DNA from: Amphiduros pacificus | Taxonomy: Eukaryota > Annelida > Polychaeta > Phyllodocida > Hesionidae | Direction of reading: 5' to 3' | Assembly (NCBI GenBank): GCA_949316495.1 | Contig: OX439002.1 | Location: 7,843,501 to 7,907,500, forward strand | DNA: 64,000 bases | Shown: piece after piece, positions 25,713-35,602 of the stretch | Layout: each line of letters begins with the position of its first letter | Position numbering within the stretch: the stretch's first letter is position 1 | Notes under the pieces: generated by a model | What the model saw: only the letters and a program-made list of their open reading frames with translations | What the model was told of the DNA's origin: nothing | The model's database searches: none | Program-made: the position numbers and the translations under genes

Positions 25713-28700
25713 ATGATGACAGATTCTACAGAAATATGGCCCATACCACTTCGATACACAACTCCAGAAGATCCCTTTGGGTTCAGACTGGGAGATATTG
25801 CCAATCTGGTTCAGTCCTATTCCACAAGGGAACTTGAACATCCACTCTTGGAGAAAATGATATATGGAGGAGACAGACGTGGTGGAATATACCACAATTA
25901 TGGAAATTCCATTCGTTTGCAAGATGTTGGACCACTTGCAGATGGACTACTTGGCGTCCACCTCTTCATGGGAAGCATCAACTCACGGAATGGCTTCACA
26001 AGCAAAGAAAATGATTTCTCTGTCTTGTGTCCCATAGTCATCTTCCAAGGAAAGCAAAAGTTTTCCTGTCATTTTCAACACTACCCCATCCTCACAGTTG
26101 GGAAGGCAACAGTTAGATCAGATGCTCCCACTCTGTCAGCAGAGAGCTATAGTGTAGATTTTGGTGTGGACATGTTCAACCTGAAGATAACACTTGATCC
26201 CGAAACAAATCTCATTGCCGACCCAACTGCTCGATTTCAGGAGTATCTCAAGCGGAAGGCTCAAGCAGAGAGGAGCATTGACCAGACAATGCAAGAACAA
26301 ATCACCCATGCCCTTGCTAACTGCCCCACATTGACTATGGTTCGTTTGCGTAACAACAGTCCGGCCATCACTCGACTCATTGCGAACCAAGAGAACATAC
26401 ATGATTTTGTCTATGGTGAAATACAACAACAGGTGATGGAGTTTTGTTCGTGGTCTTTGGATCCCATCTCGCCATCTGGAGCTCTGGACGATGCATATAA
26501 CAGTCTGATATCTGATGCACACTCATCAGAGGCACCACTCTTCATTGTAACTACACCAGAGGTTGCGGATGTGATTGCCACCAAGCATAATCACATTGTG
26601 CCCACCACTGATGTCCTCTACACTGTGGGTTTCTCCGGGGATAAAGGAGAGTTTGCACCTGGCCAGATCAAACCATATGAGGGTGTCAGTAAAAAGGTAT
26701 CTCTTGTGACAAAAGCCGTGAGTGTCCAGGGAAGAGATGTGCCAATTTTGCACGTTCCACATCTCAGCAGGGAATCGGGATCGACATATAACATATTTGA
26801 GCACGATGAAAGTTTCTGGTGCTTCAATGAAGTTGGTTACAACCTCAATTCGCAGACAAAAATCGATGACTTTCGTGGTGTGGACAGAACGAAAATCATG
26901 GTGACTGACCTGAGACTGGGTAAGGATGGATGTTTTACAATGGATGACTGTCTAAAAAAGGGCGGAGGTTTACTCCCGGAGACTTACAATAGGTACAAGT
27001 ACCAAGAGATGTTGGTGGCCGACAGAGAACTTCATAAGTTTCTGCTACAGAGAGCAGATGAGACAGATATGCTAGACTACATGGGTGCAGAGTTGCCAAT
27101 GAACAGTCCAATTAATCTCTACTTTCCATCGTCAAAGGTTAGATTCATGCCAACACCAAACCAAATGGGGGGCAGACAGGGTGGCTGCCAATTTCGTAGC
27201 ACTGGCATCTTTGGTAATAGACCATCCTACACAAACTGGCACCCTCCAGCTGGGGATGTAGAGGCAGCTAAGGACTGGTTGGCAAAGAGAATTCATCTTG
27301 ACCAAGACCATCTCAACACCGTTTTCACATATCTAAAGAAGTGTGCTGATATATCTTGGACACCAAATGACATCGAAAGGTTGATGGCCCTGAATGAGAA
27401 GTGTTCTACACATCAGGAGCTAGCTGATTTCAACGTCACTAGGGTAGAGATGAAAGAGATAGTTCTTGACATGGTTAGGAATGGGGGTTATTCCAAATAT
27501 GCCTGTATGCCCAGATTTGTTGAGGCTCTCTCCTCTGTTGCAAATGAACTTTTACAAAAGGATAATGAACTGAGTGACATTGCTAATGAGACTCTACACA
27601 ATGCCGAAGGTGTAGCAGTGCTGGTAGTTCAAAAGTATTTGAGAGAGATCATAAATTTCAGGTCTGCCTTGTTGGCCTGTTCAAAGAAATTGTTAGCCAT
27701 GGGAGCAAGAGTGAATCTCCCATGTGGTCTTCTCACTCAGTGTCCTCCATCCACCCCTGTTCTCAATCTTCCAAGAGATAACAGAGACGTGCTTCGAGTA
27801 GAGTTTGAGGCTGACAGGGAACTTAGGAACGCATATCGATTTTATTTGCTCTGTGTGGCACCACTGGTCTTTCAAAATGTATACAATATTGTTCACAAAC
27901 ACGAAGAAAACCAGGGAGAAAGTCATCCATTCTTCACATTTCAATTCAACAATCCGGATAAGACATGTGTCATGGGGAGGCAAAGGGAGACTTTTGTGCA
28001 ACCTTTTTATCAGCATGGCATTCTTTCAAATGTACCATCCAACAGGATGATGGCAGCTGCAGAAAAAACCAAGTTTGATGTCATCAATATGTCAGAGTTT
28101 GATCCCCTGTTCAGATATGATTTGGATGTCATTCAGAATGACACATATTCCAGAAGCAAAAACTTCTTTGATCACTTTGTCAGTCATCGCACTCAGTACC
28201 TAAGAGAGTTAGAAGACACTGCACCAGTGATTAGAGTGACGGCAGCATTCCTTAACATGATCTCATATACACCAGAGGTCGAAAGGGTAATAGGACACTC
28301 GTGCCTAATGAATAGAAAGTATAGAATTGTCAGAAACTGTGCCCTGAAGGTGGGCATGGTTGGTCTCTACAGAGGGGGGAAGGAAAACATGATGTACGCA
28401 GTTGGAAACGTGAGTTCGGTCACCAAACAAACAGCTAACAATGGGATAGAGATCATACAGTATGTGAATGGCAATTGTTTCATCGTCGACCCATTGAGCT
28501 GTGGCCGAGTGATACCCAATGCTGTTTCAAAAGGCTTATTATCCGGAATGTCTGCCACCATGGCCAATGTTCACTTGCACATCAAAGACTCGGGAGGTGC
28601 CCGCTTGAAAAAGGAATGGTGGAGAAATATGGCCTATGTGGTGGAGGCATTGCCGGGTAGGCATCCACTGAGTGACCAACACCACTTTGTTCCACTCAAT

Positions 28701-29261
28701 GGCAGACATCTCACGGCCAACCTCAACAGAGATGGATTCAGTCTTAACAAACTGGACCCCGTTGGACCAGACGGGGGTTGGTATGCAGAAAACATGTATT
28801 CTCTCCGGGGATACAGCGAGGCCCACCTGGTGCATGGTATCCTCTTTAAAGCAAACAAAATACCTTTGTATGACAACAGTTACAGGACCACGCGGGGACT
28901 CTCTCAAATGCACCAACAGGCAACTGTAGAGAGAAGAGAGATGGCAGGGAAAGTAATAGAGAGAACAGATGCTCCGACTGCTGTCTTTTCTGGTCAGTCT
29001 AACATTGGATTTCTGGAAAGGCAGCGCTATGAAACACATTCCTCTTGTGGATCATTTGCCCATGATAGCTGGGAGACAAGGTCACCACTCAAAAAATGTA
29101 GTCAGAGTAATTCATGGAGTGCTGAAGTGTTGAACCTAAACAAGAGGCGCACGGATAGGGGATTGAAGATGCTAGATGAGAATAATATGGAGATGGATGA
29201 GAGGATGCCCCCATTTAGGACTGGGGTGAAAGGATTGTACACTACAGAGCACACAAGATGA
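25713..29261 (+). CDS. Probable major capsid protein, 1182 aa
   Basis: ATG at 25713 (the open frame runs back to a TTG at 25701). A long soluble protein without membrane segments, Cys-poor for its length, with the size expected of a herpesvirus major capsid protein (about 1200-1400 aa), next to a triplex-sized gene and close to the protease-scaffold gene. In known herpesviruses it forms hexons and pentons around the DNA, with a HK97-type floor domain. The call rests mainly on length, composition and neighbours; a structure-based search would settle it. PolyA signal at 29286. Confidence 0.75.
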   Translation: MMTDSTEIWPIPLRYTTPEDPFGFRLGDIANLVQSYSTRELEHPLLEKMIYGGDRRGGIYHNYGNSIRLQDVGPLADGLLGVHLFMGSINSRNGFTSKENDFSVLCPIVIFQGKQKFSCHFQHYPILTVGKATVRSDAPTLSAESYSVDFGVDMFNLKITLDPETNLIADPTARFQEYLKRKAQAERSIDQTMQEQITHALANCPTLTMVRLRNNSPAITRLIANQENIHDFVYGEIQQQVMEFCSWSLDPISPSGALDDAYNSLISDAHSSEAPLFIVTTPEVADVIATKHNHIVPTTDVLYTVGFSGDKGEFAPGQIKPYEGVSKKVSLVTKAVSVQGRDVPILHVPHLSRESGSTYNIFEHDESFWCFNEVGYNLNSQTKIDDFRGVDRTKIMVTDLRLGKDGCFTMDDCLKKGGGLLPETYNRYKYQEMLVADRELHKFLLQRADETDMLDYMGAELPMNSPINLYFPSSKVRFMPTPNQMGGRQGGCQFRSTGIFGNRPSYTNWHPPAGDVEAAKDWLAKRIHLDQDHLNTVFTYLKKCADISWTPNDIERLMALNEKCSTHQELADFNVTRVEMKEIVLDMVRNGGYSKYACMPRFVEALSSVANELLQKDNELSDIANETLHNAEGVAVLVVQKYLREIINFRSALLACSKKLLAMGARVNLPCGLLTQCPPSTPVLNLPRDNRDVLRVEFEADRELRNAYRFYLLCVAPLVFQNVYNIVHKHEENQGESHPFFTFQFNNPDKTCVMGRQRETFVQPFYQHGILSNVPSNRMMAAAEKTKFDVINMSEFDPLFRYDLDVIQNDTYSRSKNFFDHFVSHRTQYLRELEDTAPVIRVTAAFLNMISYTPEVERVIGHSCLMNRKYRIVRNCALKVGMVGLYRGGKENMMYAVGNVSSVTKQTANNGIEIIQYVNGNCFIVDPLSCGRVIPNAVSKGLLSGMSATMANVHLHIKDSGGARLKKEWWRNMAYVVEALPGRHPLSDQHHFVPLNGRHLTANLNRDGFSLNKLDPVGPDGGWYAENMYSLRGYSEAHLVHGILFKANKIPLYDNSYRTTRGLSQMHQQATVERREMAGKVIERTDAPTAVFSGQSNIGFLERQRYETHSSCGSFAHDSWETRSPLKKCSQSNSWSAEVLNLNKRRTDRGLKMLDENNMEMDERMPPFRTGVKGLYTTEHTR

Positions 29262-29285
29262 TTAGTTTGATGATTGTTATGTGGT

Positions 29286-29336
29286 AATAAAGAGAAATAT
29301 GAGACAAACGATGTAGTGCTTTCTCTTAGTTTTATT
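29286..29336. terminator. Convergent polyadenylation signals
   Basis: AATAAA at 29286-29291 for the major capsid gene and TTTATT at 29331-29336 (minus strand AATAAA) for the nuclease gene, which ends at 29338. Confidence 0.6.
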
Positions 29337-29337
29337 T

Positions 29338-30222
29338 TCAAAACCCATTGATCCAACCAGTAAAATTCTTCTCATAGATTACATTTTCTTCCAAGCAAAA
29401 CAATTCACAATGCTTTGTGTCCACTTCGCAAACAATCAGTAAGGCATAGCAATTTTCACTTCCAAATGTGTTGCGGAACATGAGTGTAGTACAAGCAAGC
29501 TGGGCCATGTACCTCCCAAACGTGCTCTGTTTAAATTCACTTCCTTTATATCGTTTTGCCTTTCTGTTTTCCTCTGCTAGAAAGGATATCATTGTGTTTG
29601 TCACTTTCAACTCGATGATGACAAATTTGCGGTTCACATGATCAAATCCTATTAAATCCACCTCTGTACCAGAAAATTTGGCATTGTCCATACTTTCATC
29701 TAGACGGTAATTAGACACAGGTAAACCACCAGTCACCAAAGAGATGTGTCTTGATGCAAGGACTGTCACCAGATTTTTGGATTCTTTGTGTTCAAGTAGT
29801 TCATAAGATTTCTGTCCCTTGGCAAACTCCTTCACCTCTTTATCCACCTTTGTACCTATCGATTGCATTGCCCTCTTGGATCTGGAAGATACTTTGTGCC
29901 TCCACCTTTGCTTGTTTTCACGTGGCCAATATGCCAGGCGTTTGGATATGGGATGGGTTATTCCTTGAACATTCTTCTCCAATGGCCCTGCCAGCAAACA
30001 TTTTCCTCTGGATCTCACCCTCACTTGAGCAATGGGTAATTCTATCTGTACATATCCCTTGTTCCTCAGTTTGTCCTTGTTGATCGTTTGTTTTTTGATG
30101 ATTTGTTTTGTGGTCTCATCATCTTCAATCGAATACCTCTTCACTCTTCTTGATTTTATTAAAAAAGGGTTGACTTCTTCAAGCTCATTGCACATCGATC
30201 TAATAAAATATTGAGCTTGCAT
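29338..30222 (-). CDS. PD-(D/E)XK superfamily nuclease, 294 aa
   Basis: The C-terminal half carries the core: GTEVDLIGF with Asp189, then FVIIELKV with Glu204 and Lys206 (the E-x-K pair), and a following helix with Gln241 (YMAQLACT), as in RecB-like members. The first 130 residues are basic, suiting DNA contact. Herpesviruses encode an alkaline nuclease (UL12) of this superfamily for processing replicated DNA; this protein is half that length, so it could be a reduced equivalent or an independent nuclease. No membrane segment. Confidence 0.8.
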   Translation of the reverse strand: MQAQYFIRSMCNELEEVNPFLIKSRRVKRYSIEDDETTKQIIKKQTINKDKLRNKGYVQIELPIAQVRVRSRGKCLLAGPLEKNVQGITHPISKRLAYWPRENKQRWRHKVSSRSKRAMQSIGTKVDKEVKEFAKGQKSYELLEHKESKNLVTVLASRHISLVTGGLPVSNYRLDESMDNAKFSGTEVDLIGFDHVNRKFVIIELKVTNTMISFLAEENRKAKRYKGSEFKQSTFGRYMAQLACTTLMFRNTFGSENCYALLIVCEVDTKHCELFCLEENVIYEKNFTGWINGF

Positions 30223-30285
30223 CTGTGTTTTCTGTCACTGCTTATTTACCTGTATAACACTAACAAGAGCAGAGACAAATAGTAA

Positions 30286-31707
30286 ATGAAGAATACCATG
30301 TTCCGTCCTTCTCTACAAGCAAGACCACGGATAAAGGAGAGATACAAGAAGATACGATCAACCATGAAACCAAATAAGAGTTCCAAATTGAGATCTCTAG
30401 AGGAAGAGGCAATGGATGGCGCCAAGACCATATTGCAAGAAGCTAACAAGCTTGATGGAAGGATGTCTCACATTTGGCACATATGGGAATACAGAGTGAA
30501 CCGCATTATCAGCCCAAACTTTGTGTCTCACATAAAGAGCATGGTGGCAGTCATGTGTCAAGTTCTACAGATGATCATCATTCTCTTAGTTGTGAAGGAG
30601 ACATCGGGTCACATTGGCAACTTGAAACACATCGGTATCATCATGCTGCCTGTTTATTTTCACTTTGCTCTCCGTCTTTTTGTGCAATCTGCAGGATTCC
30701 TCTTTGCTCTTCACAATGCTCTTTATGTGGAAGGACACCTGCCATTCTTATCAAGTCTCAATGAATTGAGTAGGTTTATGCCAGTTGTAGAACAGCTATT
30801 GCCAGTGGCCACTTACATTGTGTTTCTGGTTGCATCCATTGCTGTGGGCACATGTCACTTGAACTTTGAAGCTGGTGGTGACACAAGTGGGTTGTGTAGT
30901 GTTTTCAACCTCAGTGTCATACAATCCATCATCGGTATGTTTGTGGCCATTCAAGTAATCCATCACATTATCACAATGTACAATCATGCACACCACAGCT
31001 CAATGCCAAGAAAAAAATGGAGGTTTGATAACAACGAAGAAACATTGGAGAATGACCCAAAGAGTCTGTTGGATGAAATGTGCATCCTTGACGAAGAAGC
31101 AACCTCTATATGGACATGGTGGAAGTACAGGATGAATAGAATTCTATCGGCCAATTTTGCACACAATTTGTGTGGCATTTTGGATGTTGTAATGGAAGGT
31201 CTGACTGTGATCTTTGTGGTGAAAGCAGTGCACAACAGTCACGGAAATTTGGGAAATATCTCAAACTTTCCTCTAATTCTGACCCCTCTCTACATCAAGT
31301 TCTTTGGAAAAGCATTCATGCAGCTTGTCGTGTTACTATACGTGTCTTGTAACCACTTTCAGATGGAGCGTAGATTAACTTACAGGGGTCTTTTGAAAGA
31401 AAGCAAACAATGTGTTAAGGTGATAGAGCATTTATTGCCAATATTCACATATGTTCTGTTTGGTTGTCTAACCATTGCCATTGCATCCTGTCACCTCAAT
31501 GTCTCAATGCAGGGTAAAAATGCGGTCTGTTCTGTTCTGACCTATGAGGTTGTCTATGTTGCTGTAATAGCAACTGGCCTCATCCAACTGTTACACCATG
31601 TCATCTCTCTATGGCAATATCATCAGCATACGAGTAAGCCCCAGATGGATGAAACAAGGGTTCATCAGTTTGAAATGATGCCACACTCATCTTCCATTCT
31701 GGAATGA
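30286..31707 (+). CDS. Multi-pass membrane protein made of two repeats, 473 aa
   Basis: Residues 61-235 and 273-445 are clear repeats: IWHIWEYRVNRI at 63-74 against IWTWWKYRMNRI at 275-286, CHLN at 190-193 against CHLN at 402-405, each followed by a Cys (204 and 415) and a last membrane helix ending in HH. Each repeat holds about four membrane segments, so eight in all. Herpesvirus glycoprotein M also has eight, but I see no sequence match. Probably a virion or intracellular membrane protein produced by internal duplication. PolyA signal at 31731-31736. Confidence 0.8.
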   Translation: MKNTMFRPSLQARPRIKERYKKIRSTMKPNKSSKLRSLEEEAMDGAKTILQEANKLDGRMSHIWHIWEYRVNRIISPNFVSHIKSMVAVMCQVLQMIIILLVVKETSGHIGNLKHIGIIMLPVYFHFALRLFVQSAGFLFALHNALYVEGHLPFLSSLNELSRFMPVVEQLLPVATYIVFLVASIAVGTCHLNFEAGGDTSGLCSVFNLSVIQSIIGMFVAIQVIHHIITMYNHAHHSSMPRKKWRFDNNEETLENDPKSLLDEMCILDEEATSIWTWWKYRMNRILSANFAHNLCGILDVVMEGLTVIFVVKAVHNSHGNLGNISNFPLILTPLYIKFFGKAFMQLVVLLYVSCNHFQMERRLTYRGLLKESKQCVKVIEHLLPIFTYVLFGCLTIAIASCHLNVSMQGKNAVCSVLTYEVVYVAVIATGLIQLLHHVISLWQYHQHTSKPQMDETRVHQFEMMPHSSSILE

Positions 31708-31746
31708 ATGTTACACAAAAAACAAACACCAATAAATTGTCAATGA

Positions 31747-32454
31747 TCATAAACTAGTCTCTCTGAGTTGTGCTATTCTTTTGCTTAGACTCCCCTGAAT
31801 TGGATGTGTCTCCCTCTCTCTTTGTGAGGAGTTTGGGGCACTGTCTTCAAGAGATGTCAGCCAGTCCTGAAATAATTTCTCGAAGCAGTCACCTCTCATG
31901 GGATCGCTTTCTTCGTCCATTTCATTGTCCTCTTGTACCATGCTCAGAGTGTATTCATTCTGGATGTCATTTTCCATGTCCCTCTCTGTCTGAAGTTTTG
32001 TTGCTTTCCTACACACTGCACGTGGAGATGGTCTGGACCATTTCTTGAGTTTTTGACGTGTGTGATCAGCAATGATGTTTTTTTCAACCAAAAGGCTTGC
32101 CATTTCACTATGTCTCATTAGTTTAGACTGTGTCAAGATGGTTCTTGTTTTGGATAACAACTTCTCTTCTTGTGTGATGAGTCTAATGTCCTGGTAGATC
32201 TGTTGAAGTTCGTGTAGGGTGGATTGGCTGCCTGATGCTTTGTATGAGACAAACAGTTGCTGTGCGGATTTGTTCATTGTTTCCTTGCGCTGAGCAAGGT
32301 TGCCCTCTCTGAGTGTTATGTCCATAAGGTTTATTTTTTCACTTTCATTGTGAAGCCTTCTGTAGTCCGATATGCTTTGTTTGAAGGCTTTACCCTTGGC
32401 TTGAGTTCGCATAAGCTTGCCAAATATTTTGTACTTAAGTTCCCAGAGTGGCAT
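31747..32454 (-). CDS. ESCRT-III (CHMP)-like protein with C-terminal MIM1-type motif, 235 aa
   Basis: The layout matches animal CHMP proteins (about 200-225 aa): LWELKYKIFGKL start, basic helical N-terminal half with the hairpin-like stretch ITLREGNLAQRKETMNKSAQQ (CHMP1 has a GN-centred stretch at the same point), a linker, an acidic segment near 172-184, and a C-terminal helix LSKRIAQLRE at 223-232 that fits the MIM1 consensus LxxRLxxLR. MIM1 motifs bind MIT domains such as that of VPS4. ESCRT-III filaments cut membrane necks; herpesviruses use them in nuclear egress and envelopment. Overall similarity is weak by eye, so this needs a profile search. Confidence 0.5.
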   Translation of the reverse strand: MPLWELKYKIFGKLMRTQAKGKAFKQSISDYRRLHNESEKINLMDITLREGNLAQRKETMNKSAQQLFVSYKASGSQSTLHELQQIYQDIRLITQEEKLLSKTRTILTQSKLMRHSEMASLLVEKNIIADHTRQKLKKWSRPSPRAVCRKATKLQTERDMENDIQNEYTLSMVQEDNEMDEESDPMRGDCFEKLFQDWLTSLEDSAPNSSQRERETHPIQGSLSKRIAQLRETSL

Positions 32455-32570
32455 TGTATTTTACTGTATTTTCTTGTGTTGTTATGTATATACATGTCTT
32501 TTGCAAATCATGAATGATGTTCAATATAAAAAAGTACATCGATTCCCCCCTCTGGTAGCACAAGCTTGAC

Positions 32571-32990
32571 ATGCTGGGAATAAAGATGCAGATGTTGATA
32601 TGTTTAGTCTTAGGTGTCTGTACCTCATTCACCATCGTTTTTGTCATGAAGAACTTTGAAGCTAACAATTCAGGGAGCGAAGGAATGGGTAGACAAGACA
32701 CTCATGGCAAGTTTGATCAAATAACCATCAATATCATTGTCATGTTTGCCACGTTGGTCTCCACATCTAGGACAACGTTACTCTTTCTCATGGATCGTCT
32801 GCTGAGAAGAAGGTTATCTCCATTTCTCTTAGGTTTGATCAATGTCTTCGTTAAGACAATTTGCCTGGCACTGTTTGATTTTCGGATCATACATGTGGGT
32901 GGTAACTCGAGCGCCATAAGGGCTGGTATTGTCTTCGCAGATATCACCAGTTTCCTCTTTGAAGAGGCTCATAGAGTATATACTGATTAA
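32571..32990 (+). CDS. Small multi-pass membrane protein, 139 aa
   Basis: ATG at 32571 with a TATA-like ATATAAA about 45 bases upstream. Hydrophobic stretches at about 6-26 (signal or anchor), 52-75 and 82-102, plus an N-glycosylation site (NNS). Probably two to four membrane passes. No known family. Its stop is 32 bases before the ATG of the next gene on the same strand. Confidence 0.6.
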   Translation: MLGIKMQMLICLVLGVCTSFTIVFVMKNFEANNSGSEGMGRQDTHGKFDQITINIIVMFATLVSTSRTTLLFLMDRLLRRRLSPFLLGLINVFVKTICLALFDFRIIHVGGNSSAIRAGIVFADITSFLFEEAHRVYTD

Positions 32991-33024
32991 TCAGGAACAT
33001 GGTTATTGTGTCATAATTCATCTC

Positions 33025-34356
33025 ATGGAAGGAAGAAGTGAACTCAAATGGGTGGCCCCCAGTTCATATGCACATGCTGTCCTAACAAAAAGATATCAAA
33101 ATGTGCTTGATGAGATTCACAGAGAGTATGAAGCTAAGGGAAAGAAGCTGAACTACACAGACATGTACCTCGTCACGGTACACCCATCTGAGCAATCCAA
33201 TGCTCTGGTGGAAGCGTCTGTTGGAAACCCCAACTACAAGAGAATATGTACTGCAATAAAAAGTGGGGTTGACATTCTAGAGATGTATAGAAGTGCTCTA
33301 GATCAAGCCATCGGAATGAATGGTGTTGCTGTGAAAAGAGAGTTGGTGAAGAGATTTTGTGAATCTGGAAGTGCATCTCAGTTGGAAAAACTGGCATCCA
33401 ACATGATAGAAATGGGAGAACTACTTGCTTGGGTGCCTGTCATGGATAGGGGACTTGAGGTCCCAATAATTCCGATGCATTATGTCATTTTGTATGCGGA
33501 CCCATTCGATGAGTGGATTGTTAGAGATCTAAACAACAACCCTTTGGAATTACACTTCTTTGATGAGCCTTCCAACTCCTATTCTCCGAAAAGTACTATG
33601 TCCTACATGATAGACAAGTGTGCTGAGATGCAGTTGCTGCGTGAGCACTACATGCTTGCTTCATTGTACCGGAGCATTCCAAGTTATGTGATCTCACTCA
33701 AAGATAATGAAGAAACTCTAACAAGGAAGCGGTGTAATAATGATACGCTGGACCCTAAACTCGTCAATCAGTCGAGAGTCAACGAAGAGTTGGAGAGTAT
33801 GATTGACACCACAGTGAAGACTTCTGCAATAGTGGACACTCCACAGAAGCGAACCATAGCCAAAGGAAAGTTGGGTGGTTTTGTCTCAGAACTAGGTGCT
33901 TGCTATCTGAAAGATAACAGAGAGAACAAACAGTTACAGATGCATGTCAAGGAGCTCACAGACCAATTGGAAGATTTCAGAGGCAATAGGCAACACCCTT
34001 TTAAATGGAGGTGTCCTGATGACATGGACGTTTCCAATGCACATCTCTCTGTAACTTCAGTGGACATTCTGTCACACGAGAGGAGACATGACCTCGAATG
34101 GACAGCTGTGTCAATGGGGATCATGGGTAGCAATCACACCCAGGATGATACAAGAAGATCTTTGAACACAGAGAGGAACATGTCAATGACATTTCTTGCC
34201 AAGAAACAGGCGAGATATAAGAGATTTCTGGTCTATGATTTGCTCAGGAAATGGATGAAATCAACAGGTATTCTGCTGTTAGTTGACGGGCCATCACCAG
34301 AGGAAAATGCTGGTGACATGTCACAATTAACAAATATGGGGCATTCTATCACATAG
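33025..34356 (+). CDS. Hypothetical protein, 443 aa
   Basis: The frame opens at a TTG at 32929 inside the previous gene; the ATG at 33025 (MEGRSELKW) avoids the overlap. Soluble, helical, charged; a Thr/Ser-rich linker about residues 240-280 and a coiled-coil near 300-325. No recognised domain. Likely tegument or regulatory; this is not supported beyond composition. Confidence 0.7.
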   Translation: MEGRSELKWVAPSSYAHAVLTKRYQNVLDEIHREYEAKGKKLNYTDMYLVTVHPSEQSNALVEASVGNPNYKRICTAIKSGVDILEMYRSALDQAIGMNGVAVKRELVKRFCESGSASQLEKLASNMIEMGELLAWVPVMDRGLEVPIIPMHYVILYADPFDEWIVRDLNNNPLELHFFDEPSNSYSPKSTMSYMIDKCAEMQLLREHYMLASLYRSIPSYVISLKDNEETLTRKRCNNDTLDPKLVNQSRVNEELESMIDTTVKTSAIVDTPQKRTIAKGKLGGFVSELGACYLKDNRENKQLQMHVKELTDQLEDFRGNRQHPFKWRCPDDMDVSNAHLSVTSVDILSHERRHDLEWTAVSMGIMGSNHTQDDTRRSLNTERNMSMTFLAKKQARYKRFLVYDLLRKWMKSTGILLLVDGPSPEENAGDMSQLTNMGHSIT

Positions 34357-34467
34357 AAATAAAAATCTGTAACAGCATTCCACTTTGTGTGTAAAATCTG
34401 TTTTTCTTTTGATACTACTAAAGTATATCTGTCAACCACATGTCACATTCAGATAAGCACAATCGAT

Positions 34468-35463
34468 ATGAAAATAGAACAAGAGATGCAGCTTCCAGTA
34501 GAGGATATTTCAGTTGAACATTGCAGTCATGTAGGAGGGAAGCACAAGAGGAAGAGAAACACTGCTCATCCATCAAAGCGAACTATCCTTAAGAGGTTGG
34601 ATGCCGACTATGATGCAGCGCTTTACCTGAAAAGGATCCCATACTTGCGTCAGAAACGAGTGAAGAACACCTGCTCCATGAGAGGGATGAATCCTCGGCA
34701 GATATGGGCCTGGAGTAGTAAAGCCTTGTCTTCGGACAACAAGAATGAATTGATTTGGTACAGGAAACAGAGGGATCACATGGAAAAGCTGACAAAAGCC
34801 TTGGGGAGTGATGTTAAAAAGAGTGTAAGCCGAAGAGCTCTTTTGAGGGACAGACAAGACGCGGGCAATGTAATCTCACAAAATAATCTACTTCATATCA
34901 CCAGGATGTTAAGTAATGCTGTAGGAGCTCTATATGTTGAATTCGAGACAATGGGAACATACCTCCCAAACAAGCCTACATCCCTTGTGCTGCTTGATCT
35001 CTCAGAGAGTGGAACCCTAATGCACACACTGGAGGAGAGTCATCATTTGAAGGTGTTGCACCGAGATGGTCAAGGTGAGGGTGTAGGTATTTTGAGCATC
35101 CAACTCTCAGGACTAAACACTCCTGTATCCATACCACTTGTTGTGAGTCGGTTTTCCAGCTTCATCGATGGGAGTGAAGATTCTTGGAGGTCTGTCAAGG
35201 GTACAAAATCAAGCACCATGAGGCTCTTTGCTGATAGAGAGGGAATTCATACTGCTGCATTGCAAACACTAGATTCCAAAGTGGAGAAGAGCAACAGCAC
35301 AAACTTTGACCTGAAGCTGATAATCGTTCATGAGCGGGACGAGATTGATATATCAGATGTGGCAGATGTAGTTTCTACATCACATGAAGACATGATGAAA
35401 GTCATCTCCAGCCGAGTAAGAGCTATGAATTTGATGTATAGTGCTCCTTCACTTATACTATGA
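34468..35463 (+). CDS. Protein with basic N-terminus, 331 aa
   Basis: The open frame begins at a GTG at 34387; the ATG at 34468 (MKIEQEMQL) is taken. The first 100 residues are strongly basic (KHKRKRN, SKRTILKR, LRQKRVK) and suit DNA or RNA binding; the remaining 230 look globular with beta strands. In herpesvirus capsids the triplex protein VP19C has a basic N-terminal arm, so a capsid role is possible, but I see no direct match. AATAAA follows at 35495-35500. Confidence 0.65.
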   Translation: MKIEQEMQLPVEDISVEHCSHVGGKHKRKRNTAHPSKRTILKRLDADYDAALYLKRIPYLRQKRVKNTCSMRGMNPRQIWAWSSKALSSDNKNELIWYRKQRDHMEKLTKALGSDVKKSVSRRALLRDRQDAGNVISQNNLLHITRMLSNAVGALYVEFETMGTYLPNKPTSLVLLDLSESGTLMHTLEESHHLKVLHRDGQGEGVGILSIQLSGLNTPVSIPLVVSRFSSFIDGSEDSWRSVKGTKSSTMRLFADREGIHTAALQTLDSKVEKSNSTNFDLKLIIVHERDEIDISDVADVVSTSHEDMMKVISSRVRAMNLMYSAPSLIL

Positions 35464-35602
35464 GACGTGCTTGTGAAATTGTCTTTGTTGGAAAAATAAA
35501 AATGCATTTAAAAAAAATAAAGAAAACTCATTCTTGTCTTTGTTTCTGTGGTGTAACACATAACTGTTAACTGGTTTAGTTTAACCATTGTGTATAGATA
35601 CT

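Noticed and set aside
30286-31707. Glycoprotein M assignment
   Set aside because: Only the number of membrane segments fits; the clear internal duplication is not a known gM feature.
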